Source: Chimonanthus salicifolius (lineage: Eukaryota > Streptophyta > Magnoliopsida > Laurales > Calycanthaceae). From it: 64,000 nt of DNA. Made by a program: the position numbers and the translations under genes. This document shows, in pieces, positions 35,767 through 48,000 of this stretch. Location of the stretch: NCBI GenBank assembly GCA_013350335.1, contig CM023540.1, forward strand, positions 22,237,175 through 22,301,174. The letters run 5' to 3'. Position 1 is the stretch's first letter. Every line of letters begins with the position of its first letter. Below the pieces are notes generated by a model. That model searched no databases. It was not told the origin of the DNA and worked only from the letters and a program-made list of their open reading frames with translations.

Positions 35767-36062
35767 TTTTTTTTTTAAGATCAAAGTGTCACCTAAATAA
35801 TCCTTTGGACATGTATACGACCGGCTCTGGTTTAAGGTCAAACCGGTGGCCGCCTAGGACTCTCCAATTTAACCAATGGCCTAAGGCCCCCACCATACAC
35901 TTTCTCTAAGGCGTAGAGCCCCTACTAATATGCTGGGCCTAGGGCCCTGAAATTCTAGAGCCGATCCTGAACATGTACAAACATCTCTATTTATGCACAA
36001 CAGATAACACTATAAAAAGTGACATTTTTTATATTGAGAGTGTCCAAAATCCAAAACCTCCT
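35767..36062 (-). mobile_element. SINE-I on the minus strand, split by a MITE
   Basis: The left part ('tttaagatcaaagtgtc', 'aataatcctttggacatgta') and right part ('catgtacaaacatctctatt', 'gataacactataaaaagtg', 'attgagagtgtccaaaatcc') together match the reverse of the SINE at 61232-61413. The MITE 35816-35969 sits between them. Confidence 0.6.
35816..35969. mobile_element. 154-bp hAT-like MITE inside the SINE
   Basis: The ends are TACGACCGGCTCTGG and ...TAGAGCCGATCCTG, forming imperfect inverted repeats. The flanks GACATGTA (35808-35815) and AACATGTA (35970-35977) are an 8-bp duplication with one mismatch. The interior is GC-richer than its surroundings ('ggtggccgcctagg', 'gggcctagggccctg') and has no coding capacity. 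Confidence 0.7.
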
Positions 36063-38370
36063 ATATCTCAAACGGATTTTTAACGGCCAAGTCAACCCTC
36101 ACCGTTATATCCTCCTTCAAAATTAGTAAATTAATTTTATAGATCAGAGTAAGCAGAAGCCTTGGTCATCTTGTGTTTTTTATTGAACAAAAGACACTTT
36201 CGACGACGAAAATCGTCTCTGTATTTTGAACAAAAGACACTACTGATTACCCCACCAAAAGTCCAAAAGTAAACAACTTGAAAGAGAAATTTAAATCATC
36301 TTTGTATTTTGAATTTTGAACAAAGATGCGGACGAAATTCGTCCGTATAATATGATAGGGAGATGTTGACAAAACTACAACAGGGAACGAATCCCCGTTT
36401 GAAATTTATGGCGGTTTCAACTTTTGAAATGAGGAAGAAGACACTCCAGATTTTCACGAGGAGAAGGACCCTTTCAGCTAATGTAAAGCAATGGTGTCCA
36501 TCCTGCCATCATTTCAGTATCATCGTCTTCATTAAAAATTCATCTGCCATTTTTTATATTATTTGTTTTCACTAAATTCCATTTTTTAAGATTTTTATGG
36601 CGAAGGCTGTTTTTGGATGAGGGGTAAATTATATTGGGGTTACTCGATATTATCCTTAAGGAGGAGTTACTCTAAATATTATAAATATATTTTTCTTCGA
36701 AATAGTTTTCATAAGTGGACTTTTTACCTCTATCTCTTAATTATTAAATAAGGGTACTCCCATTATCTTTCATCCAAACTCAGTCCAAATGTACAGATCT
36801 CTTAGAGCACACAATCAATCTTCAAAACATCTAAACAACAATATAATAAACTACAAATTATCAACATATGTTTAACTATTTTACCAAAAATATGTTAAAG
36901 TTATTGGGGGAGGACTGTCTAATGTTAAAAGTCGAATCCCACCTTCAAACAATGGAAGAAAAAAAAAAGATCGATGAATAGATTATCGTACAAGTTATCA
37001 AAATATTTAAAATAAGACTGATTGAATCATTTTAACTTCTAAATTTTAAGTTGAAAAATGATTGTAAATAGTTTTGCCTATTGTAATTATTTTGAGAATA
37101 AAATACATTAAATGAATAAAATATGTATGAATCAAGTTTAAAGATAAATAATTTTAATAGTTTGGCTTTATTATTAAATGAACTTTACGTGAAATCTTTG
37201 TGCATGGTTGTTTCTTAATTTTGCCTCATTATCACTTGGGTAGGGATTCAAAGATTCACATTGGATCTATATGTCTCGGCACATGATTATATGGGTCTTT
37301 TTTTTATTAAAAAAATCAAAATTAGCTCATATTTCGGTTTTATATCTTGGATATTATATTGAAGTATTATTAAATCAAATGTATGATCTCAAATATAATA
37401 CGAAGTATGTTTATTTTATGAAAATATTAAAAAATATTTAAAAAAAAGAGTTAAAAGATGAGTTTGGGTCATGGTGAAGAAATTGAACTCACTTTGAAAT
37501 GACTCAACTTCCCCACAAAGACATGGAGAAATCGATCTGCATTCTCGACTACACTCACTCTCAACTTTTTTATACCCCTTTATGGCCTAACCATTCTTCA
37601 ATACATCGTTGATTTTTTATATTTTTATTTTTTTAATGAAAACATAGATTCTAATCGTATATATAATATAATAACTCTAATATCATTTGTCACTTACAAT
37701 AAATATTTCTTTTTTCTTTTCCTTTTTTTAAGACGGATGAAGAAATCTCGAGCAAAACTCTACTAAACTCCTCTTTGAGTTACATCCCACATTCCTACAC
37801 GATAGTTTGAACTCACAAGCATGCCATATTGTGATTTAAAGAGTACCATATTCAAATTAATATAACATATGTTATATAGAGATTATAGTTAAAAATTCAA
37901 AATTCATACTCTATTCAAAATCTTATTGAATCAAATAAATCAACTGAGCTTTTAGATTTGATTAAAAAAATTTAGTAAAATTCGTTGACTCGTTTAACTC
38001 ATAAGTTTTCGACATAATTTTTTTTTAATTTTTAAACTCGATAGAGATAGAAGAGGCATTTCTTTTATTAAAAAGGATTGAGGTGCTTTTTGAAGTTTTT
38101 TTACTTTCTAATTAAAACCTATAGTACATTTATCTTTTATTGCTACGTTATACAGCATCTTACCATGAACATTTTTTACACATCACAATATATTATTATC
38201 TGTATTACTGATGGGTTCATCTCTCTATTCTTTATTTTATTAAAATTATATTCCATGTCTTTCAAATTTATTATATTAATTTCAGATTATTCGTCTCTAG
38301 TGTCTTTTCTCTCTAATTTTGATTTACTTTTATTTATTATTTTACAAACTAATATTTATTATTATTTAAA
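36063..38370. other. AT-rich intergenic DNA without a recognisable gene
   Basis: I see nothing conserved. A small self-complementary patch ('cgacgacgaaaatcgtc') lies near 36200, and a related 'gcggacgaaattcgtccg' lies near 36330. The open frame 38078-38383 is low-complexity AT-driven sequence, not a credible protein. Confidence 0.5.
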
Positions 38371-38517
38371 AGAGGTAGAGTAATAGTCATGAACCCGTCT
38401 CAAAAAGCAGAGTCATAAGTTCAATTCTCATTATATCCGAAATAGCCACTCTACATAGATTTATTTGATATATATAAATAGGGTAATCGAGTACTCTAAA
38501 AGAACTAAACATCTTTC
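38371..38517 (+). mobile_element. Degenerate SINE-I, plus strand
   Basis: The head 'gtagagtaatagtcatgaac' and B-box-like 'aagttcaattctcat' are followed by 'agccactctacatagattta', 'aatagggtaatcgag' and 'tactctaaaagaactaaaca'. These align with the family I order but are heavily mutated. Confidence 0.5.
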
Positions 38518-38879
38518 GTACATTTATCTATTTGAACTATACATCAACAGCTTCTCCTAATGAATATTATAAGTTGTAACTATGGTTCCTTTAAAAGAAA
38601 TCTCAACATAACTTATAAAGAATTTTGTATTTTTTCTTTCAAAAACTTCACTTATGATAAGTTGAAGATTTAAATCATTCAATTTGGTTCACAAACTTTT
38701 ATCTCATTACAATCATTAGATGTCTTGTTATTGAAATTAATCTAAAATGAAAACCTCATGTAGACCGTGTTCTCGATAAATATACAGTTTTTATTTAAAA
38801 TGAGTATTATATTTTTAATTCTCATTCAATTGTCCAATTTTTTAAATTTGGCTATGCATACATAGCCAATCAAAGTTAG

Positions 38880-39125
38880 CCACGTGGATCGATGGATACG
38901 ATTAGATTGAAAGGCATCCTCGTGTACGGTGTTGATCTACCAACCAATCCACTCGCAAAAACTTCCAAATTTACATCGCACTCCCGTAATTTCCGAGAAC
39001 CGGTTGCATCCGTCACGGTCCGAGCGGGGCCAGGCGCCCAGTAACCGGGAGATGTCTTTGTCTCTGGCCCAGCCGTTACAACTTGATGACGGCAACAGTT
39101 TAGTTATTTGCAAAATAGACCTCAT
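38880..39125. other. GC-richer island of unknown nature
   Basis: The block around 38990-39080 (motifs 'gtcacggtccgagcgg' and 'ccaggcgcccagtaaccggg') stands out from the AT-rich surroundings. Open frames exist on both strands (38929-39141 plus, 38937-39125 minus), but neither resembles a protein family I know. It may be a transposon remnant or an old gene fragment. Confidence 0.3.
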
Positions 39126-39612
39126 AGGCTTCCTTTTTTAATGATGGACTTTAAAAATTGAATGTACTTATTGTACCAATAAATGTGAAGCCAACAATGA
39201 TACATGGTGAATAAATCTTTTGGAATTGAATAAATCTCTAATCCAGATAAGGTTTTATTTATCGTAAAAAAATAATAAAAATATACTACGTTTTAATTTT
39301 TTTGTTTTTTATATTAGTATTATAGTCATTTATTACTATTCAGATAATTATTAAATGCTACAAATATTATTTAAAACTTTAATTTTAAGTAGTTCCATGT
39401 TTAGTTTACATATGTTAATGTTTATTAATTTTTAATGTGCGTACATTAGTATTATTAAAAATTAGTTTTTAAATCTCTAATTAGAATTAAGTTGGATATA
39501 GAAGTTAATATGACTTTATTAGAATTCTTTTTTCAAATAGACTTCTTTCCAACTCCAATTTTTGTAAATTTTGAAAAAATAAAATAAGAGTGATATTGTT
39601 AGAAAAAAGTTA

Positions 39613-39997
39613 TGAGGATCCGACCCGATCTCCATCACGATGTTGTCTGCTTTAGTTCTGTCCCATCTACGCTCACACGGTTTTGCTTTGGGCCTAACCC
39701 ACCTGACTAGGCCCTTTGCCTCGTGATGGGGAGGGGTTGCCCCCTCTTAAATCCCCACGTCACTCTAGCTGACTTCATAATTAGAGTGTTGAACCGTGCT
39801 TTGATACCACTTGTGACGACTCGACTTCCATCACAATATCGTCTGCTTTGGGCCCGTCTCATCTGAGTCCGCACGATTTTACTTTGAGTCTGGCTGGACT
39901 TAAAAGGCCTCGTGATGGGAAGGAGTTGTCCCTTTTTAAATCCCACGTCACCCTAACTGCGCTCTCGGCAATGTGAAACTTTCCACACCCTGCTACA
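39613..39997 (-). mobile_element. Degenerate TRIM-like element
   Basis: Two related blocks, 39613-about 39760 (TGAGGATCCGACC...) and 39813-39997 (TGTGACGACTCGA...TGCTACA), both contain 'gtctgcttt', 'ttttgctttggg'-type words, 'cctcgtgatgggga' and 'aaatcccacgtcac'. On the minus strand GTGGTATCAAAGC (39799-39811) follows the 39813-39997 LTR, as a Met-tRNA primer site would. The other LTR is truncated and no target duplication is visible. It is a different family from the TRIM at 8196-8792 but has the same layout. Confidence 0.6.
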
Positions 39998-40940
39998 AAA
40001 ATAGATTTTTAGTAATAAAACAGCACCTCTAGACTTGTTATTAGAATAGATGGGCTAAAAACCTCCATAGATAATGTTTTAGTCTAAAACTCTAAATTGA
40101 GTTAATTCAATTCAGTTTTTCTATGAAACACTTATGAAAAACAAGAAATTGAAAGTGATTGGACATAGATGTGGATTTTTTTTTCCAAGTTACACTTTTA
40201 AAGTTGAGTCCCATTTTCCCCTCAGTGCACCTTATTTAGGGATTTAAATGGACAATTAAAAATATTATAGTCGAAGGTATCTATCATGCCAAAATGGGTT
40301 TGGAATCAAATGTTCAAACTTGTATTTTGAAGGTGATTGAGGCACTTTATTTTTCTTTTGTAACATTGTTATCAGGTGGGAGGTAGAAAGAGTGCATCAT
40401 TTTACTAAAAATGAAAATGCCTAATTAAAATTCTTAAATTTTGTAATGTCTAAATTTAAATTTAAGAAATAATCGTCTAAAAAATTGATTTAGATATTAG
40501 ATCTCCATTTTTGAATACTAAGATTATAGCTTTTAAAGTATTAGAACTTTTTAAATGGATGATGGAGATGCATTGTTTGATATTATTATTATTATTATCA
40601 GGTCTATTGTACTTGATAATTTTTCTTCAAAGTTTACATTCATTTTTATTTTAGATGCATTGATACGGTACGTATTGACTATGAAAAATTCACATTACTC
40701 TTTATATAGCTCAATGGTATCATAAGTTAATGAATGATAAATTAGAAATAAATATTACTTGATCTTTTATAAAAAGTAATATTTATAAGGAACTCTCTAT
40801 ATAAATCTAGTACTACATGTGATCTCGTCTATTTTCAACATACTTCATACTACTCCAGTATAAATAGGATAAATATTTTGGGACAATTCCAAAATCCATA
40901 TAAAACAATTAAATTGAGAGAGATGTAGTACTTAGCTATG
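39998..40940. other. AT-rich intergenic DNA, nothing recognised
   Basis: No open frame, repeat or RNA gene is supported. A short (ATT)n run occurs near 40583-40600. Confidence 0.5.
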
Positions 40941-40942
40941 GC

Positions 40943-41335
40943 CAGGGGTCGAAATATCAGCATTGCCAATATTTCAGTCGATAGGCGATATCATCATATC
41001 GGCGATATCAACTTTTCTCCTTTTTCTTTTTTGAAATGTCAGTCGATATATATTTTATTTTTTAATGAAAAAATGGAAAACATACTCTTTTCTTTAAAAA
41101 AAAATTTCTGGAATTAAAATAATGCATTTTTGAAATATCACTCGATATTATGCCCGATATTAATCTAATATCGGCCGATATCGGCTCGATCCACATCCAA
41201 AATTGATTTATTTTTCAAAAATGATCGATATTTGGCCAATCGATATCGCTGATATATCGACCAAATTGGCCGATATCATAATTGTACGGCCGATGTCTAT
41301 TGTATCGAGTTCAAAAACCCGATATATATCAGTCC
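40943..41335. mobile_element. Palindrome-rich hAT-like MITE, degenerate
   Basis: It starts CAGGGGTCGAAATATCAGC and is dense in CGATAT, ATATCGGCCGATAT and CCGATAT words, like the elements at 16377 and 29077. The right end near 41335 ('atcagtcctg') is degenerate, and no 8-bp duplication could be matched. Confidence 0.5.
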
Positions 41336-41799
41336 TGCGGTTGTGGATGCTATTTGGTGCAGGTTAGATATTTTTTTTACAAAAATTGATGGGCGTCATA
41401 TTCTGGTTCCCACCGTCCATATCATTTTAATATTATTCATAAAATTTCCTTACTAAAATTATTTTTTATTTAGATAAATTTCATAAATATAATTTAAAAT
41501 AATATGATTTTGTGGAACTCACTTATTAGAAGAACAACTGTCATTCACTTAAAAAATAGTCTTTGAACCACGATGTATACGACGAGTGGAAATCAGCCAA
41601 ACAACTTATCACATCATCACCAACTGTAAAAAGAGTATAATTCATTTTCAAATATAAATTTAGTATATATTTGGTATCTTTTTATTTTCTCAAATTTAAA
41701 ATTTTACGTCCCGAGTCCCAACCCGTCCCGTTTACGACCCAGGTCACAGGAATAAAGTACGCACCCCGCGCACCCGAGAGAAGCCCCCAAAAGTAAAGG

Positions 41800-42049
41800 C
41801 TAATCTTTGGACACAACTAAAAAGGAGCTAAAACCGCTTCCCCTTATCTATTCTCTCTCTGCTCTGTCTTTCTTTCTCGGACGATCCAACGAAGGCAAAA
41901 ATACTCTCTCTCTCTCCATAAATCTGTAAAAGTGTAAAAGTAAAGGAAAACAATCCCTCAAATCCAAATCCTGCTAAATAGAAATAGAAATCTCCGCCTT
42001 GAAAGCCTAGGGTTTCTCCCCTATCGGATGTGAGCCAATCAGATCCGTT
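41800..42049 (+). promoter_or_regulatory. Likely 5' UTR and proximal promoter of MAP70
   Basis: The sequence just upstream of the MAP70 start is GC-richer and pyrimidine-rich, with CTCTCTCT runs (41900-41918), typical of a plant 5' UTR. The last bases before the ATG are 'agatccgttATGGCC', a good plant start context. The transcription start is not defined, and no convincing TATA box is seen. Confidence 0.4.
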
Positions 42050-45000
42050 ATGGCCGACTACAGCGGCGACGTAGACCGGCAGGCGACGGCGGCGGAGCTG
42101 AGCTCCAGCGGCATTGGCCGAGGGGAGATGGCGACGCCGCACCAGCTCACGGTTTCGGGATCGTTTAAGGGAGACGGGAAGGGGTCGAGGCGGCGGGCGA
42201 TGATTCGGCCCAGCTTGGAAGCGGACGAGTTCATAAATCTGCTTCACGGGTCGGATCCAGTCAAGGTGGAGCTGAATCGGCTGGAGAATGAAGTCAGAGG
42301 TGGGAATGTGGTTCCATCGGAGGTTTTATTTCGTCGAGCTTGTTCTGTTTTCTTTCCTAGCCAGTTTTCATTTGGGGATGATTTCTTTTCTCTGTATCTC
42401 TCTCTCTCTCTCTCTAATTTTGCAGACAAAGACCGGGAATTGGGGGAAGCGCACGCGGAGATTAAGGCGTTGAAATTTTCAGAGCGCCTTAGAGAAAAGG
42501 CCGTTGAAGAGGTTGGGTATTTGATTTGTCAGAGGATGTTTGGACTTTGGATGTATTATAAATCGAGTGATCCCCATTCTTCTTCCTTTTTATTATCTAT
42601 TTTAATGATTGTGGCATAGGATATATGCATTGTGAAATTGGATTTGGGTGGAAAAGCATTTTTTTCGGGGAATTTATCATGGGCGTCTAAACAGACTTTT
42701 TCTTCCTCTATAATGTTAACTATGGGTTGTATTGTTTGATATTATTTTACCCATCTTTGTCTCATTTGATATCCTATTTTTGGATGGTATATATAGCAGC
42801 CAAGGGAGTACCTAGTTTTGGACCTATTTGTGACTTACCTGACTATAGGTAGGTTAATTTGAATTATTATCTTATTATAATATTTTAATAAAAACTCTAA
42901 CTAATGTATAAATACATTTGGTTCCCTATTGTCCATAAATTTCGTGCTTTGGTTGATGGCAGTTTATTTTATCAAAACTTATGCGATGAACATATAAGTT
43001 AATCAATGTACATAGATGCTCTAAAATATATAATTAAATGAACCGAGCAGAATTAGGCTGGAGCCCTTGGGTCCTTGACTTTTTTTTTGTTTGTTTTTTA
43101 TTCTAAGTTATATAGAGATGATGAGTTTATTAAAATGGAAAAAATACTGAACTGTTTATAAAAATTATGGATACATGGGAACTCTGAATTCAAATTATAT
43201 GGGCATAATGACATTAAAATAACAGACTTGTAAGTATACTAGTGAAAGGTGGTTAATGACTTGAAGGTTCCGTTATTCATTCATCATCAACAGACCTCAT
43301 GCTCTCATTAAACTGGTTACCAAGATACTGTTCAGTTTCCTAGAGGATAAGCTCCACTGGATATGTATCGGTGCCTTGACCACATGTTACACTTTGACTA
43401 CTAGGGCTACATATTATTGGTTCCTTGAGGTATATAAATATAGTCAAGTTGGATTTGATGATGATGCTTTCCATCCTGTATCTCTATAAATCAGCTTAGT
43501 TTTATTTTTTTTGTGATGTATTCACAAAACTGTTATCACTTACCTCAGTGGTTGAATTGAGGTTGTTCTGTTTTCTGTTTTGAGTTTGATCCTCTAACCA
43601 TGTTTATTTCTTTCCCCATTGTTTGCTCTGCTGAAGAAGTCATGGGTCTAGCTTTTGCTTTTTATAGGCCTTTTGGAATCTGTCATTTTTAATGCGGGCT
43701 GATTATCTTTCAGGAAGAAAATGTAGACTGTTTCACTTGAACTAATTTTGTTCTGAATTACCTTGTAAGATTATTTATTCTTTTTTCCTTTTTTTTTTTT
43801 GCAATAATGCATTTATTAATACTTTGTGACAAATTGCTGTTTTCTTTTTTTTAATTTTTTTTTTGCGTAATGCAGATAACATTGCTCCGATAGTTCATCA
43901 CCATCACGTTAAGATTTTAATTCACTTTTTCAAATGCTAAATTTTTCCTTGCTGGGTCTTCGAACTTTTATGACTGTCATCGTTGCTAAAGTTCCCTTTC
44001 CCCTTTTTAGTGTTATTTATTTATTTGTGTCTCTCACTTGCAGATAACTTAGATATACTTATTTTTATTTAATCAGTCAGTGCTTCTCATAAATCTACTG
44101 TTTATTATTTGGATTGTTTTAGTTTAATATTTTCATGTTCCCTCTATTGTGAATTCAGTTTCTCACTTTGTTGTAGTTTAGAATATGATCTTGGTAATCC
44201 ATGATCTCCTTTTATCTTTTTTATTTCCTCTCTTTTCTTTTATTGTGCTATTGCATATCCTTTGGAAGCGGGATATACATTATTTAACATTTTTCTTATG
44301 CTGTTTCTTTTAGTTCTCTGAAGAATTGGCAAAGGTTGAGGGGAAGCTCAAGTTAACTGAATCTCTTCTAGAAAGCAAAGTATTTCTCAAACTCATTTTA
44401 CTGTTATACTTTTCTATTTTTTTGCTAGGTTGTGGGCTTGATTGATTTGGAGAAATCTTTGTGCAGAATCTTGAAATAAAGAAAATAAATGACGAGAAAA
44501 AAGCATCCATGGCTGCTCAATTTGCTGCAGAAGCCACCCTTCGAAGGGTTCATGCAGCTCAAAAGGACGATGATATGCCCCCCATTGAAGCCATTCTTGC
44601 TCCACTTGAAGCTGAGCTCAAGCTTGCCCGGCAGGAGGTATTCTTGTTCTTGATTGTCTGATGCTCCTCTTTTTCTCTCTTTGTGATATAAATTGTATCT
44701 CTTCACAAATTGTTGGAATTCATTAGTGTCCTTGTGCAGATTGCAAAGCTTCAGGATGACAACAAGGCATTAGATCGGCTTACTAAATCAAAGGAAGCAG
44801 CTTTGCTTGATGCAGAGAGAACTGTTCAGATGGCCCTAGCGAAGGCCTCAATGGTGGATGATCTACAAAATAAGAACCAAGAATTAATGAAACAGATTGA
44901 AATATGTCAGGTATTTTTGGATCATTTGCTCCCTTGCTTTCATCATAAGGTGATCTGAAGTAGCTATAAAGTGAATATGGTTTTAAGATCTTTGCATGCA

Positions 45001-48000
45001 CCAGGAAGAAAACAAAATATTAGACAAAATGCATCGTCAAAAGGTTGCAGAGGTTGAAAAGCTCAGTCAAACTGTGAGAGAGCTAGAAGAGGCTGTTCTT
45101 CAAGGTGGTGCAGCCTGCAAATGCTGTGAGGGATTACCAACGGAAAGTTCAGGAGATGAATGTAATATGCATGTCTTCTTTTATGACTATTCTGAACATC
45201 TTCACATATCTGCCTGTGCCAAATATACTTATGAGTTATGATTCAACCCTAAACACAATTATTCCTTCTTTTTTTTTAATGTTTATGTCTCTTTGTTCCT
45301 CAGGAGGAGAGAAAAACCATTGACAGGGAGCTTGCCCGTGCAAAGGTTACGGCAAATAGGGTTGCTGTTGTTGTAGCAAATGAATGGAAAGATGCTAACG
45401 ACAAAGTAATGCCTGTAAAGCAATGGCTTGAAGATCGAAGGTTTATGCAGGTATTCTAATAGATACTTTTACCTTTACAAGTTTTCATCATCTGTTAAGT
45501 TGCATGCTTGCATTCTCCCAGATTCCTTTTGGGTTTTCCTTTTTAATAGGTGTTAATTGTTAACCCACTTATGCTACAGGGAGAAATGCAGCAACTTCGA
45601 GAAAAACTTGTGGTGGCAGAGCGAACTGCAAAATCTGAAGCTCAATTAAAAGTAGGAATCTTATTATAGTATGTGGATACTTGATGGTGCTTCTAAATTA
45701 GTTATGCAAAAATTACAACTATATTTCTCTTTCCAACTGATCAGGAAAAATATCAATTGCGGCTCAAAGTTCTAGAAGAGGGATTGAAAGCGTCTACAAA
45801 TGGTGGTAATCGCACTACATCTGAGGGGAGAAGTGTAAGCAATGGTCGTTCACGTCGGCAGTCCCTGGGTGGTGCTGAAACTGTATCTAAATTGATTTCT
45901 AATGGCTTTTTATCTAAGAGAACACCATCCTCCCAGTTGAGGCCTTCAAGTACAAGTAGCACCAGTGCAGTGTTGAAGCATGCAAAAGGGACATCACGGT
46001 CATTTGATGGTGGCACTAGGTCGTTAGACAGGGGTAAAGTCCTTTCAAATGGGACAGGATCAAACCATTCACTCAACAAATCATCTGAGGGAAGTGTAGA
46101 TGGGGAGACAAAGGGTAATCCAGATGAGAAGCCCAATGAGTTTTCCAATGTTGATACTGATGATTGTGTCTCTGGGTTATTATATGATATGTTGCAAAAA
46201 GAGGTCATAGCTTTGAGGAAAGCAGGTCATGAAAAAGATCAAAGCCTTAAAGATAAGGATGATGCCATTGAGGTTGTTATACTTACTTTTGTCTTGTATT
46301 GCTATGCTTTGAATTCAATAATTTAACTGTTTGTTGCAATTTATTATTGTCAGATGTTGTCGAAGAAAGTAGAAACGTTGAGTAAAGCAATGGAAGTTGA
46401 AGCCAAGAAAATGAGGAGGGAAGTAGCTGCCATGGAGAAGGAGGTTGCTGCCATGCGTGTGGAGAAAGAGCATGAAAATAGGGCTAAGCGGTTCGGTAGT
46501 TCCAAGGGTCCTGTAAATAGTTCTCAGCTGCTTCCTGGGAGGTGTGTAGGATAAATGCTTTACTGTTACAGTTAACAGTGAAATAGAATAGCTATATTTT
46601 TTATTTATCAATTATCAAATTAATTTGGTGATTGTGAATCCCTAAAATACTTTGTTTAGTGTATTGGCCTTTATCCAAATTTTACTTCATCAAAATTTCT
46701 TCTATATAAATTGTAAAGATGTTTAGTGTTACCCAGTCTTTTCCCCCAGAAAGTATTTGTCGCTGAGACCTGTCATAGCTTGAAATTGAAGGGGACCTGA
46801 GGCACACCAAGATTAAATTTTTATGGGTTTACCTGTGAAGCCTAGATGAGTGTGAAGTTTGCAAGACTTGCCTTTTTCAGCATTATAGTTGATGAACATT
46901 TGATAAATTTTTACTTTTGATGGTATTTTTTCCATTTTGATGACATAGCATCTGAATATGTAGGACCCACTTCTTCGTTATATGAGCTATTGATCTGGAA
47001 AGTGGCAAGCCACATAAGTTTTTCCTTCTTTCTGTGTAAATGCTTTGCTACTGGAAAGTGCATTCTAATTAACTCTCAGAGATTAATATCCACACAAATT
47101 ATTTCCTTCTGTGTAAATGCTTTGCTTCCGACTTACCATTGGCTTTATCAGTTGAATCACTTAGTTTAATGTTTTCCTTTATTGCATATAGCCTTCTGCT
47201 TCAAACCAAGTGTTTCTTGGATCATGTTTAATTTGTTATTAATATAACATATCTATTATTTAATTTATTTATCATTATTTTGAGAAATGGCAAAGTGACT
47301 TGAACCCACAAAAAGATTGCACAGCTAGCACTTATTGTGCTATGTGCTCTTGGCATCATCGTTATTACCACTACCATTATCATTTTGAAATGGTAATGCA
47401 ACTTGATCCCATCCATTTTTTTTATAATTTTCTTGAAACATCCTTCTCTTCATTTTTTTTTTCTTGCTGGAAACAAGATCATCAATCTCTTATTCTTGTT
47501 TTAGCATTAGATATGCTTTAGCTATTGACTTGTCTTTTACAGAATTTTGTCCTCTCGTGGTTGTAGGAAGATCCATCCTTTCTGCTTGATAATGAAATTG
47601 CTTAATCGTTACCTACATTATTGTCTTTCTTTTTTAAAATTCTTCCCTCAAGTGATTTTATTAACTAATGCCAATTTGTGATTTACTAACATGTTTCATT
47701 ATTTATTCTAATGCCAATTTATTGAACAGCAATGCAAGCAAATTACCTTTGACTTAAATAACACATTCAAAATCGTCCTAGAGAGAGAGAGTCCCTTTGA
47801 AATTTGTAATGATTCACTTGTTTAAAATTGTTGTTTGGTTGCAGTCTCTGGTCCCTTCCTTTTGGCTGTGTTTGGTCTGAGAATGGTGGGAGTAGAATAG
47901 AACAAAATAAATTGGTGTTATGGTCTGAGAATAGTGGGAATAGAATAGAACAAAATAAATTGGTGTTATGGTCTGAGAATAGTGGGAATAGAATAGAACA

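Noticed and set aside
38078..38383. 101-codon AT-rich frame resembling a membrane protein
   Set aside because: Its hydrophobic content follows from T-rich codons. It has no start context, splice support or recognisable domain.
39707..39946. 79-codon minus-strand frame
   Set aside because: It spans the two LTRs of the degenerate TRIM and repeats the same short peptide because of the LTR duplication.
45753..46208. 151-codon minus-strand frame in MAP70 exon 9
   Set aside because: It is antisense to a well-supported coding exon.
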